From Bacillus sp. 123MFChir2 (GTDB lineage: Bacteria > Bacillota > Bacilli > Bacillales > Bacillaceae_G), in the NCBI RefSeq assembly GCF_000383235.1, contig NZ_KB910938.1, positions 1 through 64,000 on the forward strand: a stretch of DNA of 64,000 nucleotides. Direction: 5' to 3'. Position 1 is the stretch's first letter, and each line of letters starts with the position of its first letter. Both the position numbers and the translations under genes were made by a program. The notes beneath the pieces are model-generated. The model was not told the origin of the DNA and ran no database searches. It saw nothing but the letters and a program-made list of their open reading frames with translations. Positions 8,604-18,288 of this stretch are shown here, one piece after another.

Positions 8604-9923
8604 TTAGAATAATGACTTAATACTTGCTAGAACAGTAAGTATCCCTATAATAATGACAAATACATTGCTCGCTTTCCCTTTGTATTTAGCTAGTACTGGT
8701 ACTTTATAGATCGCATACATTGGTAATAGACATAAGATAGCAGCAACTAACGGACCACTAAGGGCATCAATAATTCCAAGAATACTTGGATTTGCATAAG
8801 CAACATACCAGCATGTTAATACGACAAAAGTAAGGATCATTGTCTTAACTGTTTTTTCTCCTACATCTTTTCCGCGTTTTTTACTGGACTTGATAATCAT
8901 GTCACGCATTACCTCATATGCTCCTATATAATGACCAAGGAACGACTTTGTTATGGCCACAAAAGCAATGATAGGAGCTGCAATAGTGATTATAGGCGAA
9001 TTAAGCTCATTCGCAAGATATGATAGGATTGACAAGTTCTCTTTTTTTGCCATTGCAAGATCACTTGGAGTTAAACTCAATGTACTGCTCCAAACAAAGA
9101 ACATAACAACAGCGAATGTCATGATATAACAAGCTTTTTGTATTTGAGCACATTTGGCATCAGTAGCTTCTATTCCATAGGTAGCTCTCTGTTTCATAAC
9201 AAATGATGAAATCATAGGCGAATGATTGAACGAGAATACTATGATTGGTAGTATCATCAATATCGTTCCAAAATATCCTGTTCCTGTTGAAGCGGTAGAA
9301 ACACTTGAAAAACTAAGCATTGACGTATTCCACTGTGGAATCAAAGATATTGCGATAAAAAGTAGAGAAGCTATGAAAGGATATACTAGCATGCTCATTA
9401 TCTTTACAGTGATATCTTGACCAAAATTTAGTATAGCTATAAGACCGATTACTAATACAAGCGATAAAATGGCCCTTGGAGGCTCCTGCATGTGCAATTG
9501 ATTTACGATAAAACTACTTGCAGTATTTGTAAGTGCAACCGAATACATCAGCACGATCGTATAAATTGAGACGAAATATACTATATTAAAAATGATACTT
9601 GCCTTATTTCCGAAATACTCTCTTATTGTACCTGTAATCCCCTCTTCAGCAGAATTGGAAGCGTATATCATTTTAGCTAGCGCCCTATGTGAGTAATACA
9701 TTACAGGATATGCAAGTACGGTAATTAACAGTAATGATAATAAACCACCTGCACCTGCATTAATAGGTAAAAAGAGTACCCCTGCTCCAATTGCTGTTCC
9801 AAAAAGGCTCAATGCCCAGGTAGTATCCTGTTTATGCCACTTTTTAGGGTCTGGATACGTCTCATTTTTTACTGCAGTATTTTCAGATTGAAATTCTATT
9901 GTTTTTGCAGTATTTTCATTCAT
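8604..9923 (-). CDS. Serine/threonine transporter, HAAAP (SdaC-like) family
   Basis: A 439-aa membrane protein with about eleven hydrophobic segments, of the hydroxy/aromatic amino acid permease family (SdaC/TdcC type). The first helix contains SLFGTAIGAGVLFLPINAGAGG, a family hallmark. It lies 300 bp downstream of sdaAB-sdaAA on the same strand, so serine is the likely substrate: import by this protein, deamination by SdaAAB. AGGAGG precedes the ATG. Confidence 0.85.
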   Translation of the reverse strand: MNENTAKTIEFQSENTAVKNETYPDPKKWHKQDTTWALSLFGTAIGAGVLFLPINAGAGGLLSLLLITVLAYPVMYYSHRALAKMIYASNSAEEGITGTIREYFGNKASIIFNIVYFVSIYTIVLMYSVALTNTASSFIVNQLHMQEPPRAILSLVLVIGLIAILNFGQDITVKIMSMLVYPFIASLLFIAISLIPQWNTSMLSFSSVSTASTGTGYFGTILMILPIIVFSFNHSPMISSFVMKQRATYGIEATDAKCAQIQKACYIMTFAVVMFFVWSSTLSLTPSDLAMAKKENLSILSYLANELNSPIITIAAPIIAFVAITKSFLGHYIGAYEVMRDMIIKSSKKRGKDVGEKTVKTMILTFVVLTCWYVAYANPSILGIIDALSGPLVAAILCLLPMYAIYKVPVLAKYKGKASNVFVIIIGILTVLASIKSLF

Positions 9924-10223
9924 ATAATAATTCCTCCTTGTATCTTATTCTTAAGTCTCTTTTTAAGGCTTAGGAATATAGACCATTCTTGAAAAAATGA
10001 ATTGCTTACAAGATGCATTGCATCTTGTGTTCTTCTTCTAAGTTGATCAAAATCGAAAAATTCGCTAGTAATCAACCCGATGAATTTGTTAGCGTTTGCA
10101 AAGCATTTTAATTATATAGTAGTATATTTTAATTGTATAGTAGTATAGTACACTATTTTAGTGGCAATGACTCCCTTAGGAGAACAGAATTGTTAACTAT
10201 TTCACAATATTTCAAATAACTGT
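9924..10223. other. Intergenic region between sdaAA and the serine transporter
   Basis: No gene is seen. It holds the palindrome at 10008-10028 and two near copies of TATAGTAGTATA around 10120-10150. It probably carries a separate promoter for the transporter. Confidence 0.4.
10008..10028. promoter_or_regulatory. 21-bp perfect palindrome, possible operator or hairpin
   Basis: ACAAGATGCA-T-TGCATCTTGT is perfectly symmetric and lies about 85 bp upstream of the serine transporter start. There is no T run on either side, so a protein-binding site is at least as likely as a terminator. The binder is unknown. Confidence 0.4.
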
Positions 10224-11114
10224 TTATGTATTTAATTGTTTCTCTCCAAATATTTTACTTTTAATGGCAATCCCTGTAGGTGTGGCCGCAATTCCGCCTA
10301 AACCTGTCTCTCTTAATTCGCGAGGCATCTGTCTTCCAACTCTATACATCGCTTCAATAACTTCGTCAGAATTGATGATATTGTTTACGCCGGCTAATGC
10401 GATATCTGCTGCTGCTAAAGCATTTGCCATTCCAATAGCGTTTCTCTTTACACAAGGAATTTCTACCAAACCAGCGACCGGATCACAAACTAACCCGAGT
10501 AAATTTTGTAATGCGGTTGAGAAAGCTTCAGAAGATTGCTGCGGTGTTCCTCCTCCAGCTTCTACCGCTGCTGCCGCCGCCATTGCTGAGGCACTGCCTA
10601 CTTCCGCTTGACATCCTCCGTACGCTCCGGCAATACAAGCGTTATTTGCGACTATCGTTCCAAATAACGCTGAAGTGAATAGAAAATGGATCATATCTTC
10701 ATGACTTAACTGTAACGTATCTTTAATACTAAATAGGACTCCAGGGATCGTCCCACTTGCACCTGCTGTTGGAGTTGCACAAATAGCCCCTAATGAAGCA
10801 TTTACTTCATTAACACCGATAGCACTTTGAATCCCGAGCACCATCAAGTCTCCAGAAAGCGTTTTTCCTTTTTCACGATATTTTTTAATTTTAACAGCAT
10901 CGCCTCCGGTTAAACCGGTCGGAGAAAATACCCCGTCACCCTCAATACTTTTATTTATGGAATTTTCCATAGTCGTTAAATTCTTTTCCATTTTACTCCA
11001 AACTTCTTCATAAGAAGTTTTAGTTTGTTCGATTTCTTGTTCAATTGCTAATTCATAAATTGACTTTTGTCTTTTATTAGCTGCATCTATAATTTCTTTT
11101 ATAGACATATACAT
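10224..11114 (-). CDS. sdaAA: L-serine ammonia-lyase, alpha subunit
   Basis: A 296-aa alpha subunit of the iron-sulfur L-serine dehydratase, which converts L-serine to pyruvate and ammonia. Family motifs include SPTGLTGGDAVKIKKY, the glycine/alanine-rich ATPTAGASGTIPG, and cysteines expected to hold the [4Fe-4S] cluster (NNACIAGAYGGCQAEVG, LGLVCDPVAGLVEIPC). AAGGGGTG precedes the ATG. It starts 22 bp after sdaAB in the same operon. Confidence 0.95.
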   Translation of the reverse strand: MYMSIKEIIDAANKRQKSIYELAIEQEIEQTKTSYEEVWSKMEKNLTTMENSINKSIEGDGVFSPTGLTGGDAVKIKKYREKGKTLSGDLMVLGIQSAIGVNEVNASLGAICATPTAGASGTIPGVLFSIKDTLQLSHEDMIHFLFTSALFGTIVANNACIAGAYGGCQAEVGSASAMAAAAAVEAGGGTPQQSSEAFSTALQNLLGLVCDPVAGLVEIPCVKRNAIGMANALAAADIALAGVNNIINSDEVIEAMYRVGRQMPRELRETGLGGIAATPTGIAIKSKIFGEKQLNT

Positions 11115-11136
11115 ATTTTTTCACCCCTTAATGTAA

Positions 11137-11835
11137 CTAAAGAATAATGATATTAGCTATATTGCTTAAACTTCTAAGTTCCTTCTGAGCATCACCAGGT
11201 AATAGCGAATCCAAAGCGAATGCATATAAATATTTTCCGTTTTCTTCTAAACTATGAAAATCGTTAATTTCCACATCATATTGTTTAAAGATCCTGCGTA
11301 AGACAAATTCAAAGTCAGCTCTTTCGGAAATCGCAATAATAACTGGCAATGGCCCCTGCAAATCTAAGTTAAATCCGTCAATTTCAACATGTTTGACTTC
11401 AATTAATCCGCCGCCGACCGAAATACCCATCGTTCTAATACTTCGATTTTCATCCTCTAAATATACATCTGCCGTATTTGGATGACCCGCAGGACTATCA
11501 CCTGCTTTTTCAATAAAGGTAATGTCCAATCCTTTAGATTCTGCTATTTTAATAGCATCTGGTACTTTGCTGTCATCGGTAGCAAATCCTAATATCCCAG
11601 CAATAATTGCAAAATCAGTTCCGTGTCCTTTATGGGTTTCAGCAAATGATTCATAATACTTTACTACGACCTTTTTTGGAAGACCTTGAAATAATTTATT
11701 GGCAACTGTTCCAATAGCTAAAGCACCTGCAGTATGTGAACTTGAAGGACCTATCATTACCGGTCCAATCACATCAAAACAACTTTTGTATTTAACAACC
11801 TTTTTTTCTTTAATAGATGCTACATTCATGTTCAT
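11137..11835 (-). CDS. sdaAB: L-serine ammonia-lyase, beta subunit
   Basis: A 232-aa beta subunit of L-serine dehydratase. The N-terminal part has the SCFDVIGPVMIGPSSSHTAGA motif characteristic of the subunit; the C-terminal ~70 residues form an ACT-like domain that may sense serine. GGGGGTG lies six bases before the ATG at 11835; an in-frame ATG two codons later is also possible. It is the first gene of the sdaAB-sdaAA operon. Confidence 0.95.
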   Translation of the reverse strand: MNMNVASIKEKKVVKYKSCFDVIGPVMIGPSSSHTAGALAIGTVANKLFQGLPKKVVVKYYESFAETHKGHGTDFAIIAGILGFATDDSKVPDAIKIAESKGLDITFIEKAGDSPAGHPNTADVYLEDENRSIRTMGISVGGGLIEVKHVEIDGFNLDLQGPLPVIIAISERADFEFVLRRIFKQYDVEINDFHSLEENGKYLYAFALDSLLPGDAQKELRSLSNIANIIIL

Positions 11836-11888
11836 ATAAGCACCCCCATAATTTATTGTTTTTAATTACAGCTGAATCTAAGTTATTA

Positions 11889-12066
11889 TATATATCCAAA
11901 TTTAAAAACCGATATAAAAACCTCTTTCCTTTTAGGGGAGGACGAGAACATCAGGCCGTACATAGAAGCAGTCAGGGCCTTTTCCTGCTACATGCGATAA
12001 GGGCGCAGTGTTGCAGTCTGCATAACAGCAACTTATATGTCGAAAGATTAAAATTGATTTATATAG
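11889..12066 (+). repeat. Dispersed repeat family 1
   Basis: Forward copy with a diverged core (ACGAGAACATCAGGCCGTAC ... GCAGTCAGGGCC) and the usual end, TTGATTTATATAG. It lies just upstream of sdaAB. Confidence 0.75.
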
Positions 12067-12115
12067 AATGACCAATTCAAAATATGTTCCAGCTTTTATT
12101 TTCTGCAATTACATT

Positions 12116-12310
12116 TTAAAATCTTTCTGATAGCGCTTTCATTTTCGTGAGGAATACATTTTCCTTTTGATCGTACACCTGTTGTAAAGCAATCGTATCA
12201 GTATGTCCAATTTTAGAAGATTACTTGCAAGTTCTTTAGCGTTTTTGCACCAGAACCAGGTTCTCTGGAGGTAATAGATTATCTCTCGACGCCCTCATTA
12301 TAACTTGTAT
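12116..12310 (-). pseudogene. Decayed coding remnant, unrecognised
   Basis: On the reverse strand two frames read protein-like: SRDNLLPPENLVLVQKR, then after a frameshift KIGHTDTIALQQVYDQ and LTKMKALSERF before a stop. The IGHTD...VY pattern faintly recalls the end of tyrosine recombinases. I would not assign it on this evidence. Confidence 0.3.
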
Positions 12311-12809
12311 ATTTATAAATTTAATTTTTTTTTGTTTTTAGAAAGATTGAATAAACAGAATCTTGAATAGAAAATAAATTTAACTTGGCATGTAGCAATT
12401 GTGTCCATTGTTTGGAGCTGTATTAGTTTAGTAGAAAAGCAAAAATAACACAGAATTCCTTTGATTAACACGTTGATTATATTGGAAAATTACTATAAAG
12501 ATACTTATATTTTCCTTTGTTGAAACATCTTATTTTGGACGTGAAAGCTGTTATAATAAATAATTAGTGTAGATGGAAGGAAATAAATTAAGGGAATATA
12601 AAATCATTTTTGAATATTTATTATTCATATAGTATTTATATACATATTTCAGAAAAAAGTAATTTCTTTTTATAAATCTTGGACATGCTGATATTTTGTA
12701 CTTTACAAAAGGTGTTTCATTAATAATGTCACGAATTATTTTTGATACGGTATTTCGTTACAACGAACCGAAAAGACATAGAGTGCGTTATTTTTTAGAA
12801 CTACATGTA

Positions 12810-13007
12810 ATATATAAATCCAATTTATTTTTTTACATATAGATTGCTACTATGAGAAAAAGAACCTGCACTTGTTTGCGCTTTTGGTTTTCGCTGCGCA
12901 CGTGGCAGAAATAGGACCTGACCGCTTCTATACATGGCCAGTTGCTCTCGCCCACCGAAAAAGAAAAGGGTTTTTATGTTAGTTTTTCAATTTGCATCTA
13001 TATATAA
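12810..13007 (-). repeat. Dispersed repeat family 1
   Basis: Reverse copy bounded by TATATAAATCCAATTT and GCATCTATATATAA. The core is intact (CGTGGCAGAAATAGGACCTGACC). Near-twin of the copy at 8395-8576. Confidence 0.85.
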
Positions 13008-13187
13008 ACGTTCATTTTGTTACAAAACAAATTACTTTGTCCACGGGTATTGGGCCTTATAGTTCATTTAAAACAAGGTATATTTAATTTTGTGCATCTA
13101 TATTTGATTGAATATTCAGTTAAATGTTGATAGAATTTATATAGTAATTTTTGGAAGGTTAAGATATTTATAGGAGGATCGGGGAGT

Positions 13188-14054
13188 ATGAAAACAATCA
13201 CAATCCAAAAAATATCCACAGCGATTATGCAACTCATTCTAGCTATAGCGGGCATTCTTTGTTTAAGTTCACTACCGAGTTTGTTTAAAGGAATGGAAAT
13301 GGATATAAATAATTATTTCAAAGCTCTTGGGGAGTTGTGTAAAAAGCTATTAAATTTTTCTCATTTGACATATGGGAAAAGTTTACGGCCGATATTTCCA
13401 CAAATTTTTGAGTTTTATTGGCATTCTTTGTGGTTATTTATGTTGGCGCTTTTCATTTCGGTTGTATGTGCTTTTTGTTTTACCTATCTGATTATTCGCT
13501 TTTTCTATGAGAAATTGAAAAGAATGAAGTTTGTGTTAGTTATATTAGAATCAGTACCAGACTTGTTCATCATTATGTGTTTTCAAATTTTGGTGCTGTG
13601 GTTATTTCAAAAAACGAATATTATGGTGTTTAATATCGCCACTACATGGCAGGAGAAGTCCATTTTGATGCCTGTTGTTTGTTTAAGTGTTCCCCCCACG
13701 ATTATGTTAACTCGTATTTTCCTGTTGCAAGTAGAAGCAGAATTGCAAAAAGATTATATTGCGTATGCTCGTGCGAAAGGTTTGAATTTCTATCACATAT
13801 TTCGTCATCATGTGCTCCGCAATGTGTTGTTTACGATGTTCCATTATTCAAAGACGATTGTATGGTTTATGTTTTCTAATTTGTTGATGATTGAGTCTTT
13901 GTTTAATGTTCCTGGTATTGTGTATTTTGTTTTGAAATATCCGTTTCCAGAAGTGTTTGTTGTGACACTTTTATTGCTTTATATTCCGTTTTTCATTATT
14001 TATAAAGCGTACGATTTATTTGTACCTGCTGTTATGAGAGGGGAGGGGAAGTAG
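13188..14054 (+). CDS. OppB-like ABC transporter permease
   Basis: A 288-aa inner-membrane permease resembling OppB/DppB. The coupling-helix (EAA) region reads DYIAYARAKGL...HHVLRNVL (residues ~187-213), and about six helices are visible. The N-terminal helix is followed by a reduced extracytoplasmic part. TAGGAGG precedes the ATG. It is directly followed by an OppC-like partner. No ATPase or substrate-binding protein is encoded beside the pair, so those must come from elsewhere. A paralogous pair lies at 26796-28698. Substrate unknown. Confidence 0.8.
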   Translation: MKTITIQKISTAIMQLILAIAGILCLSSLPSLFKGMEMDINNYFKALGELCKKLLNFSHLTYGKSLRPIFPQIFEFYWHSLWLFMLALFISVVCAFCFTYLIIRFFYEKLKRMKFVLVILESVPDLFIIMCFQILVLWLFQKTNIMVFNIATTWQEKSILMPVVCLSVPPTIMLTRIFLLQVEAELQKDYIAYARAKGLNFYHIFRHHVLRNVLFTMFHYSKTIVWFMFSNLLMIESLFNVPGIVYFVLKYPFPEVFVVTLLLLYIPFFIIYKAYDLFVPAVMRGEGK

Positions 14055-15032
14055 GTGATCAAAGATCTTGTACGAGAAAAGCAGTTTCTGTTTAGTTTCT
14101 TGTTTTTAGTCATACTGTTACTTGCTAGTATTGCGAATACAATTTTCAATGATGGGCAAATTAGGCAAGTGACAGCTCTTTATGAGAACGGGAACTTGAT
14201 TGGAGCGCCGCCATTTTCTCCATCTACTCATTTTTTGCTAGGTACTGATATACATGGGTATGATTTACTTCATGTCATTATACAAGGTGCAAAGTTCACC
14301 ATTGGTTTATCGGCTTGTATTGCCATGCTGCAGGTAGGGTTTGCAATTGTGTTTGGCGTTGGGATCGGTACGTTTCTGAAAAGATGGAGCAGTAAGCTTG
14401 AATCGTTTTTTGATAGTTTTACGATTATGCCGCTGACAATTATCGCTTACTTCTTGCTAGTAAATGTGATGTCGATGCCGATAGATGGATTTCAGCAGCC
14501 TTTTTATCAACGTGCTCTTTTTGAAATGTTTATTCTTACCATTCTTGCACTTCCTACAACGTCTTTTTATGTAGCGAACGAAGTGAAAAAACTATTCACA
14601 ACAGAGTTTGTGGAAGCGGCTTCTGTATTAGGTGGATCAAAGTTTCATATTTTACGTAAACATATATTCCCGCAGCTTCGCTCTATGTTAGTCATCTTAT
14701 TAGTTCAGCAATTCAATAAAGTTCTTCTCGTTTTGGCGCATTTAGGAGTATTGAAGATGTTCTTTGGCGGAACAGTTATTGATCACAGTCCTGCAAAAGA
14801 ACCGCCGCGGACGTTATCATTTGAATGGTCAGGGTTAATTGGAGATACGTTTCATATGCTTTCTATCCATCCTTGTATTGCTCTCGTTCCAATTGTCTTT
14901 TTCTCTTTAACAGTCGTTGCAGCTAATTTGATGTTAGTAGGATTACAAAATGTATTTGAAAAATCAAGTACTTCAAAAGTACAGAAAGTAGCACATGATC
15001 TAGTGGAAGAAAAACAGACTTCTAATTTTTGA
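14055..15032 (+). CDS. OppC-like ABC transporter permease
   Basis: A 325-aa partner of the preceding permease, resembling OppC/DppC: an N-terminal helix, FLLGTDIHGYDLLHVIIQGAKFT (like the LGTD.GRD.. motif of OppC, given in part), and an EAA-like region EAASVLGGSKFHILRKHIFPQL. It probably starts at the GTG immediately after the upstream TAG stop, with GGGGAGGGGAAG as ribosome site. It would form a heterodimeric pore with the 13188 gene. Substrate and ATPase are unknown. Confidence 0.8.
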   Translation: MIKDLVREKQFLFSFLFLVILLLASIANTIFNDGQIRQVTALYENGNLIGAPPFSPSTHFLLGTDIHGYDLLHVIIQGAKFTIGLSACIAMLQVGFAIVFGVGIGTFLKRWSSKLESFFDSFTIMPLTIIAYFLLVNVMSMPIDGFQQPFYQRALFEMFILTILALPTTSFYVANEVKKLFTTEFVEAASVLGGSKFHILRKHIFPQLRSMLVILLVQQFNKVLLVLAHLGVLKMFFGGTVIDHSPAKEPPRTLSFEWSGLIGDTFHMLSIHPCIALVPIVFFSLTVVAANLMLVGLQNVFEKSSTSKVQKVAHDLVEEKQTSNF

Positions 15033-15039
15033 GACTGAT

Positions 15040-15125
15040 ATAAGTCGCTGTTATACACGGCCAGTTGCTCTCACCCACCTAAAAAAGATGGTTTTATATC
15101 GTTTTTTAATTTGGATTTATATATA
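15040..15125 (-). repeat. Dispersed repeat family 1, partial
   Basis: Only the outer part is present: TAAGTCGCTGTTATACACGGCCAGTTGCTCTC and the end arm GGATTTATATAT. The inner ~90 bases are missing. Confidence 0.7.
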
Positions 15126-15158
15126 AAAAAAGCCCAATATTTTGTATCGGGCTTTTTG
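15126..15158. terminator. Bidirectional terminator
   Basis: AAAAAAGCCC and GGGCTTTTT flank a 13-base loop, between the convergent permease operon and the ccdC-like gene. Confidence 0.75.
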
Positions 15159-15164
15159 ATATGA

Positions 15165-15647
15165 TTAAACACTCTTAGTCGCAAAGTTCATTTCTTTTTG
15201 TAATTTCATAAACGAACGGTACATGCCAATTCTCCAAGAGACGATCATCGCAAAGGCAAGTAAGAAGAACATACCGCTTAATTGTCCTAAATCAATTGAT
15301 TGACTTAAATACTCTTTCATACCGAGGCGGACAGCTAGTAAACCGACTAAAATAAAGATAAATGCTTTAGAAGGTATTAAATAGATGTCTTTTCCGCGTA
15401 TTTCAAATTTTGATGTTTTAATAAGAAAAATAGAGAAAAATAATCCAACGATAACTGCTTCTATAATTTCAGTTGATGTTAAGCGGAATTCTGGTAAGAA
15501 GTACATGCATGCTCCCGTACTCATAAAAAATGGCGGGAGAATAATTTTTTTAAGTGTTACAGGTTTCTTTGCTGATTTTAAGCGAAGGAACATCATTCCA
15601 ACAGCCATACAAAGAGCAACAATACTCGATAGAACAGCTAAGTTCAT
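15165..15647 (-). CDS. CcdC family membrane protein (DUF1453)
   Basis: A 160-aa membrane protein with about five helices, the same length as B. subtilis CcdC, which is encoded with cytochrome c maturation genes although it is not strictly required there. Conserved parts include LPPFFMSTGACMYF and the C-terminal RIGMYRSFMKLQKEM. GGAGGTC precedes the ATG. It lies 13 bp after a DUF2871 gene in the same direction, suggesting a small respiratory/heme-linked operon. Confidence 0.8.
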   Translation of the reverse strand: MNLAVLSSIVALCMAVGMMFLRLKSAKKPVTLKKIILPPFFMSTGACMYFLPEFRLTSTEIIEAVIVGLFFSIFLIKTSKFEIRGKDIYLIPSKAFIFILVGLLAVRLGMKEYLSQSIDLGQLSGMFFLLAFAMIVSWRIGMYRSFMKLQKEMNFATKSV

Positions 15648-15660
15648 GTTTGACCTCCTT

Positions 15661-16059
15661 TTACCCTTTGAACGATTTTTTTAATAGAATCATAAACCAA
15701 ACGAGAGCGATACCAATGATCGTATGAGACATTCCTGCAATATGACTTAATCCTTTAAAATCAGCTCCATTGAGTTGAAGAAGTCCGCGGGTCGCCATTG
15801 AACCAATTGTTAAAACTAATCCTACATTATAGACGATGAACCACATGTTAAAACTTTTTGCCTCATGGACTGCAAATAATTTCGATAGAGTAAAGGCAAG
15901 CAAGAAGAATATAAATCCAAGAACTAGCACATGTGTGTGCAATTTGTATAGCGATGTAGTACCTTGAATTCCTTGCGCTTTTGAATATTCTCTCGCGAAT
16001 ACACCTGATAATAGACCGATAATTAAATAAGTGAATGCTGCATTATATAACTTTTTCAT
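15661..16059 (-). CDS. DUF2871 family membrane protein
   Basis: A 132-aa protein with four helices. HTHVLVLGFIFFLLAF and a later GMSHTIIGIALVWF carry conserved histidines in helices, which resembles heme-binding membrane proteins of the cytochrome-oxidase-like type; heme binding is inferred. I chose the second ATG of the ATGATG pair, about six bases after AGGAGGT; the upstream frame from 16086 is unlikely. It precedes the ccdC-like gene. Confidence 0.75.
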   Translation of the reverse strand: MKKLYNAAFTYLIIGLLSGVFAREYSKAQGIQGTTSLYKLHTHVLVLGFIFFLLAFTLSKLFAVHEAKSFNMWFIVYNVGLVLTIGSMATRGLLQLNGADFKGLSHIAGMSHTIIGIALVWFMILLKKSFKG

Positions 16060-16116
16060 CATATACCTCCTAGGTAGCATTAGCAATGTTTATTTTTGGA
16101 TAGTAGACTGCGATTA

Positions 16117-16212
16117 TTAGTGGTTTGTCATTCCGTATATAAGGCCAGAAATATATGGGATTAGACAAATGAACCAGACGATAATACTTAGCTTGTGGAA
16201 TGTTGTCATCAT
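16117..16212 (-). CDS. Small membrane peptide (31 aa)
   Basis: The frame MMTTFHKLSIIVWFICLIPY... is a single hydrophobic helix with a short polar start and ends NH. AGAAAGGA lies six bases before ATGATG. It is 57 bp upstream of the DUF2871 gene on the same strand, so it may be the first gene of that operon. Size and design resemble small subunits or stabilisers of membrane complexes, but no homologue is recognised. Confidence 0.5.
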   Translation of the reverse strand: MMTTFHKLSIIVWFICLIPYISGLIYGMTNH

Positions 16213-16357
16213 TCCTTTCTAACATTCTTTATATAAAGAATGTTACATGCGAATTATGAATAGAATATGAACGCAATATTACATATAAAATCGGCGTAGT
16301 TATTATATTTAAATTGTATTATGCTGTAAACAAAAAATGAAGAGGTACTTGTGAATA

Positions 16358-16410
16358 AAGAAAAAACTTTCTTATTCCCTGTGGAAATAGGGGTAAGAAA
16401 GTTTTTTAGA
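16358..16410. terminator. Terminator for the HrtAB-like operon
   Basis: AAAAAACTTTCTTA...TAAGAAAGTTTTTTAG forms a long stem with A/T tracts on both sides, just downstream of the ATPase gene on the reverse strand. Confidence 0.75.
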
Positions 16411-16420
16411 TTACTGTGAT

Positions 16421-17134
16421 TTACACTTCGTTTTCTCGTAATAATTTTCCGTCGCGAAGTGTTAAAATACGATCGCATACATCAAGCATTTTTTCATCGT
16501 GTGTAATCATAATTGCTGCTTTTTTATTTTTCTTCACTTCTTGTTTCATTAATTCAACAACTTCTCTTGCCCTTTTTGAATCAAGACTCGCAGTCGGTTC
16601 GTCAGCTAAAATTAAGTTTGGATCATTCATGAACGCACGAGCAATCGCTACACGTTGTTTTTCACCGCCTGAAAGTTGATTTGGATAATGATTCATGCGA
16701 TGTGCTAATCCAAATGTTTTCAGCAATTGCTCTGCTAACTGACTTGCTGCTTTTTTATCTTCTCCTTTTAACTTAGCGATATACAGAAGTTGTTCTTTTA
16801 CCGTTAAGAAAGGTACAAGGTTTGCGAATTGAAATATAAATCCGATTTTTCGTAAGCGAATATCCGTCATTTCTTTTTCTGATAAATTTGTTATGGTTTG
16901 ACCAGCAATATAAATGTCTCCTTTTGAAGGAGAGAGAAGGGCACCTGCGATGGAAAGCAATGTACTTTTCCCTGAACCAGATGGACCAACAATACCGATA
17001 AATTCGCCCTCTTTTACATCTAATGTAATGGGATGGAGAGCAGTTACTTCTGTCTCTCCTTCGCCGTATGTTTTGCTTACTTGATCAAGCTTTAATAATG
17101 ACGCTGGGTTATCCCATTTTACTTCCGTTACCAT
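16421..17134 (-). CDS. ABC transporter ATPase, HrtA/MacB type
   Basis: A 237-aa ATPase with Walker [10 protein letters not shown] (~residues 49-57), signature LSGGE and Walker [13 protein letters not shown]. Proteins of this class work with FtsX-like permeases as mechanotransmission exporters rather than conventional pumps. The start ATG overlaps the stop of the permease gene by one base (TAATG). The pair resembles staphylococcal HrtAB (heme efflux), but no HssRS-type two-component system is next to it, so the substrate is uncertain. Confidence 0.85.
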   Translation of the reverse strand: MVTEVKWDNPASLLKLDQVSKTYGEGETEVTALHPITLDVKEGEFIGIVGPSGSGKSTLLSIAGALLSPSKGDIYIAGQTITNLSEKEMTDIRLRKIGFIFQFANLVPFLTVKEQLLYIAKLKGEDKKAASQLAEQLLKTFGLAHRMNHYPNQLSGGEKQRVAIARAFMNDPNLILADEPTASLDSKRAREVVELMKQEVKKNKKAAIMITHDEKMLDVCDRILTLRDGKLLRENEV

Positions 17135-18198
17135 TACATGCCACCTCCGATTGCTTCTAATGCATCTACTTTTAATACTTGATATAGAGAAATAAGTGTA
17201 CCGAATATGCTAATTAAGATAAAGATACCTGCATACTGCATGATTGTTGTTGTTGTTAATAAGAACGGCATACTAGCTGGTAAAATAGCTTCTACCGCAA
17301 AGATTAAGCCAATGCCGATAATAAGAGCAACGCCTGATAAGAATATAGATTGTACAACTAACGTATTTGCTAAATATGAGTTTTTCGTACCGATCGCTTT
17401 TAATACACCTAATTGGTGTGTTTTTTGTAATGTAATGACATAGAAGAAAACGCCGATTAACAATGCTGAAATAACAAGTAAAAACGCAATAATCATTGTT
17501 AATGTTCCTTGTTCTTCTTTATAACCTGGGATACTTTGTAATACTTCTTTTTTATCAACAACTTTTGCATTGTCGATTTTTTTATCAGTATTTAGAGCGA
17601 TTACACTGTAATCTTTTTGATTTGGCAAGGCAATAGCGTCCCATACATTTTCATTCATATGAATAACTGGTGTATGACTAAACATTTGATTTTGCGAGAA
17701 TCCAACAACTTTGAAAGCTTTTTTAGAAATAGGATCTACTAGTTCATCTCCAAGCTTAATTCCTTTTTCTTTAATTGATTCATCAGCGATAACTTCATTG
17801 TCTGCTAACGTACCATTTTTTCCTTCGATTACTTTTGGAGCAATGAATGAATCTTGTTTACTTGAGAAAATAGCAACATCTACTTTATTTGAAGTGCCTT
17901 CTTTTTCAAATGTTGATACTTTAATGTGCATTGGAACTGCATCTTTTTCATCAACTTGTGCTAAAACTTTATCGACATCTTCTTTCTTAATCTGAGATCG
18001 TAACAATTTACCATCTGCATCATCTGATAAGATAAATTTGTTTGCTTTCATTTCAATAATAGAAGAGGCATTATCATGAGATAAACCATTTGCTAGACCT
18101 GATATGATAAGTACAAGAAATGATAATAACATCATGATTGTACCAACTAATCCGTAACGTAATTTCGATTGTTTTAATTCTTTAAGTGCTAAAAACAT
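17134..18198 (-). CDS. FtsX-like ABC permease, HrtB type
   Basis: A 354-aa permease with one N-terminal helix, a ~200-residue extracytoplasmic MacB-like domain and three C-terminal helices (from ~residue 235). The opening MFLALKELKQSKLRYGLVG...ISGLANGLSHDNAS closely follows the layout of HrtB (given in part). GGAGG precedes the ATG. It is co-transcribed with the ATPase. Heme export is an inference from layout only. Confidence 0.8.
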   Translation of the reverse strand: MFLALKELKQSKLRYGLVGTIMMLLSFLVLIISGLANGLSHDNASSIIEMKANKFILSDDADGKLLRSQIKKEDVDKVLAQVDEKDAVPMHIKVSTFEKEGTSNKVDVAIFSSKQDSFIAPKVIEGKNGTLADNEVIADESIKEKGIKLGDELVDPISKKAFKVVGFSQNQMFSHTPVIHMNENVWDAIALPNQKDYSVIALNTDKKIDNAKVVDKKEVLQSIPGYKEEQGTLTMIIAFLLVISALLIGVFFYVITLQKTHQLGVLKAIGTKNSYLANTLVVQSIFLSGVALIIGIGLIFAVEAILPASMPFLLTTTTIMQYAGIFILISIFGTLISLYQVLKVDALEAIGGGM

Positions 18199-18288
18199 TA
18201 GGTTTGTTCCTCCTTGTTTCGTTCTATGCTTTTATCATAAAGAGGAAATATGAACGGAATATGAACAAGAAGTTACAAAAGACGAGTT

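Larger units (their letters stand above)
11836..13187. other. Gene-poor region with two repeats and a decayed coding fragment
   Basis: It holds repeats at 11889-12066 and 12810-13007 and a broken reverse-strand coding stretch at 12116-12310. The rest (12330-12800) is AT-rich with no feature I can support. Confidence 0.5.

Noticed and set aside
12116-12310. Tyrosine recombinase C-terminus
   Set aside because: Only a short IGHTD...VY pattern fits; the active-site Arg/His/Tyr context is not seen.
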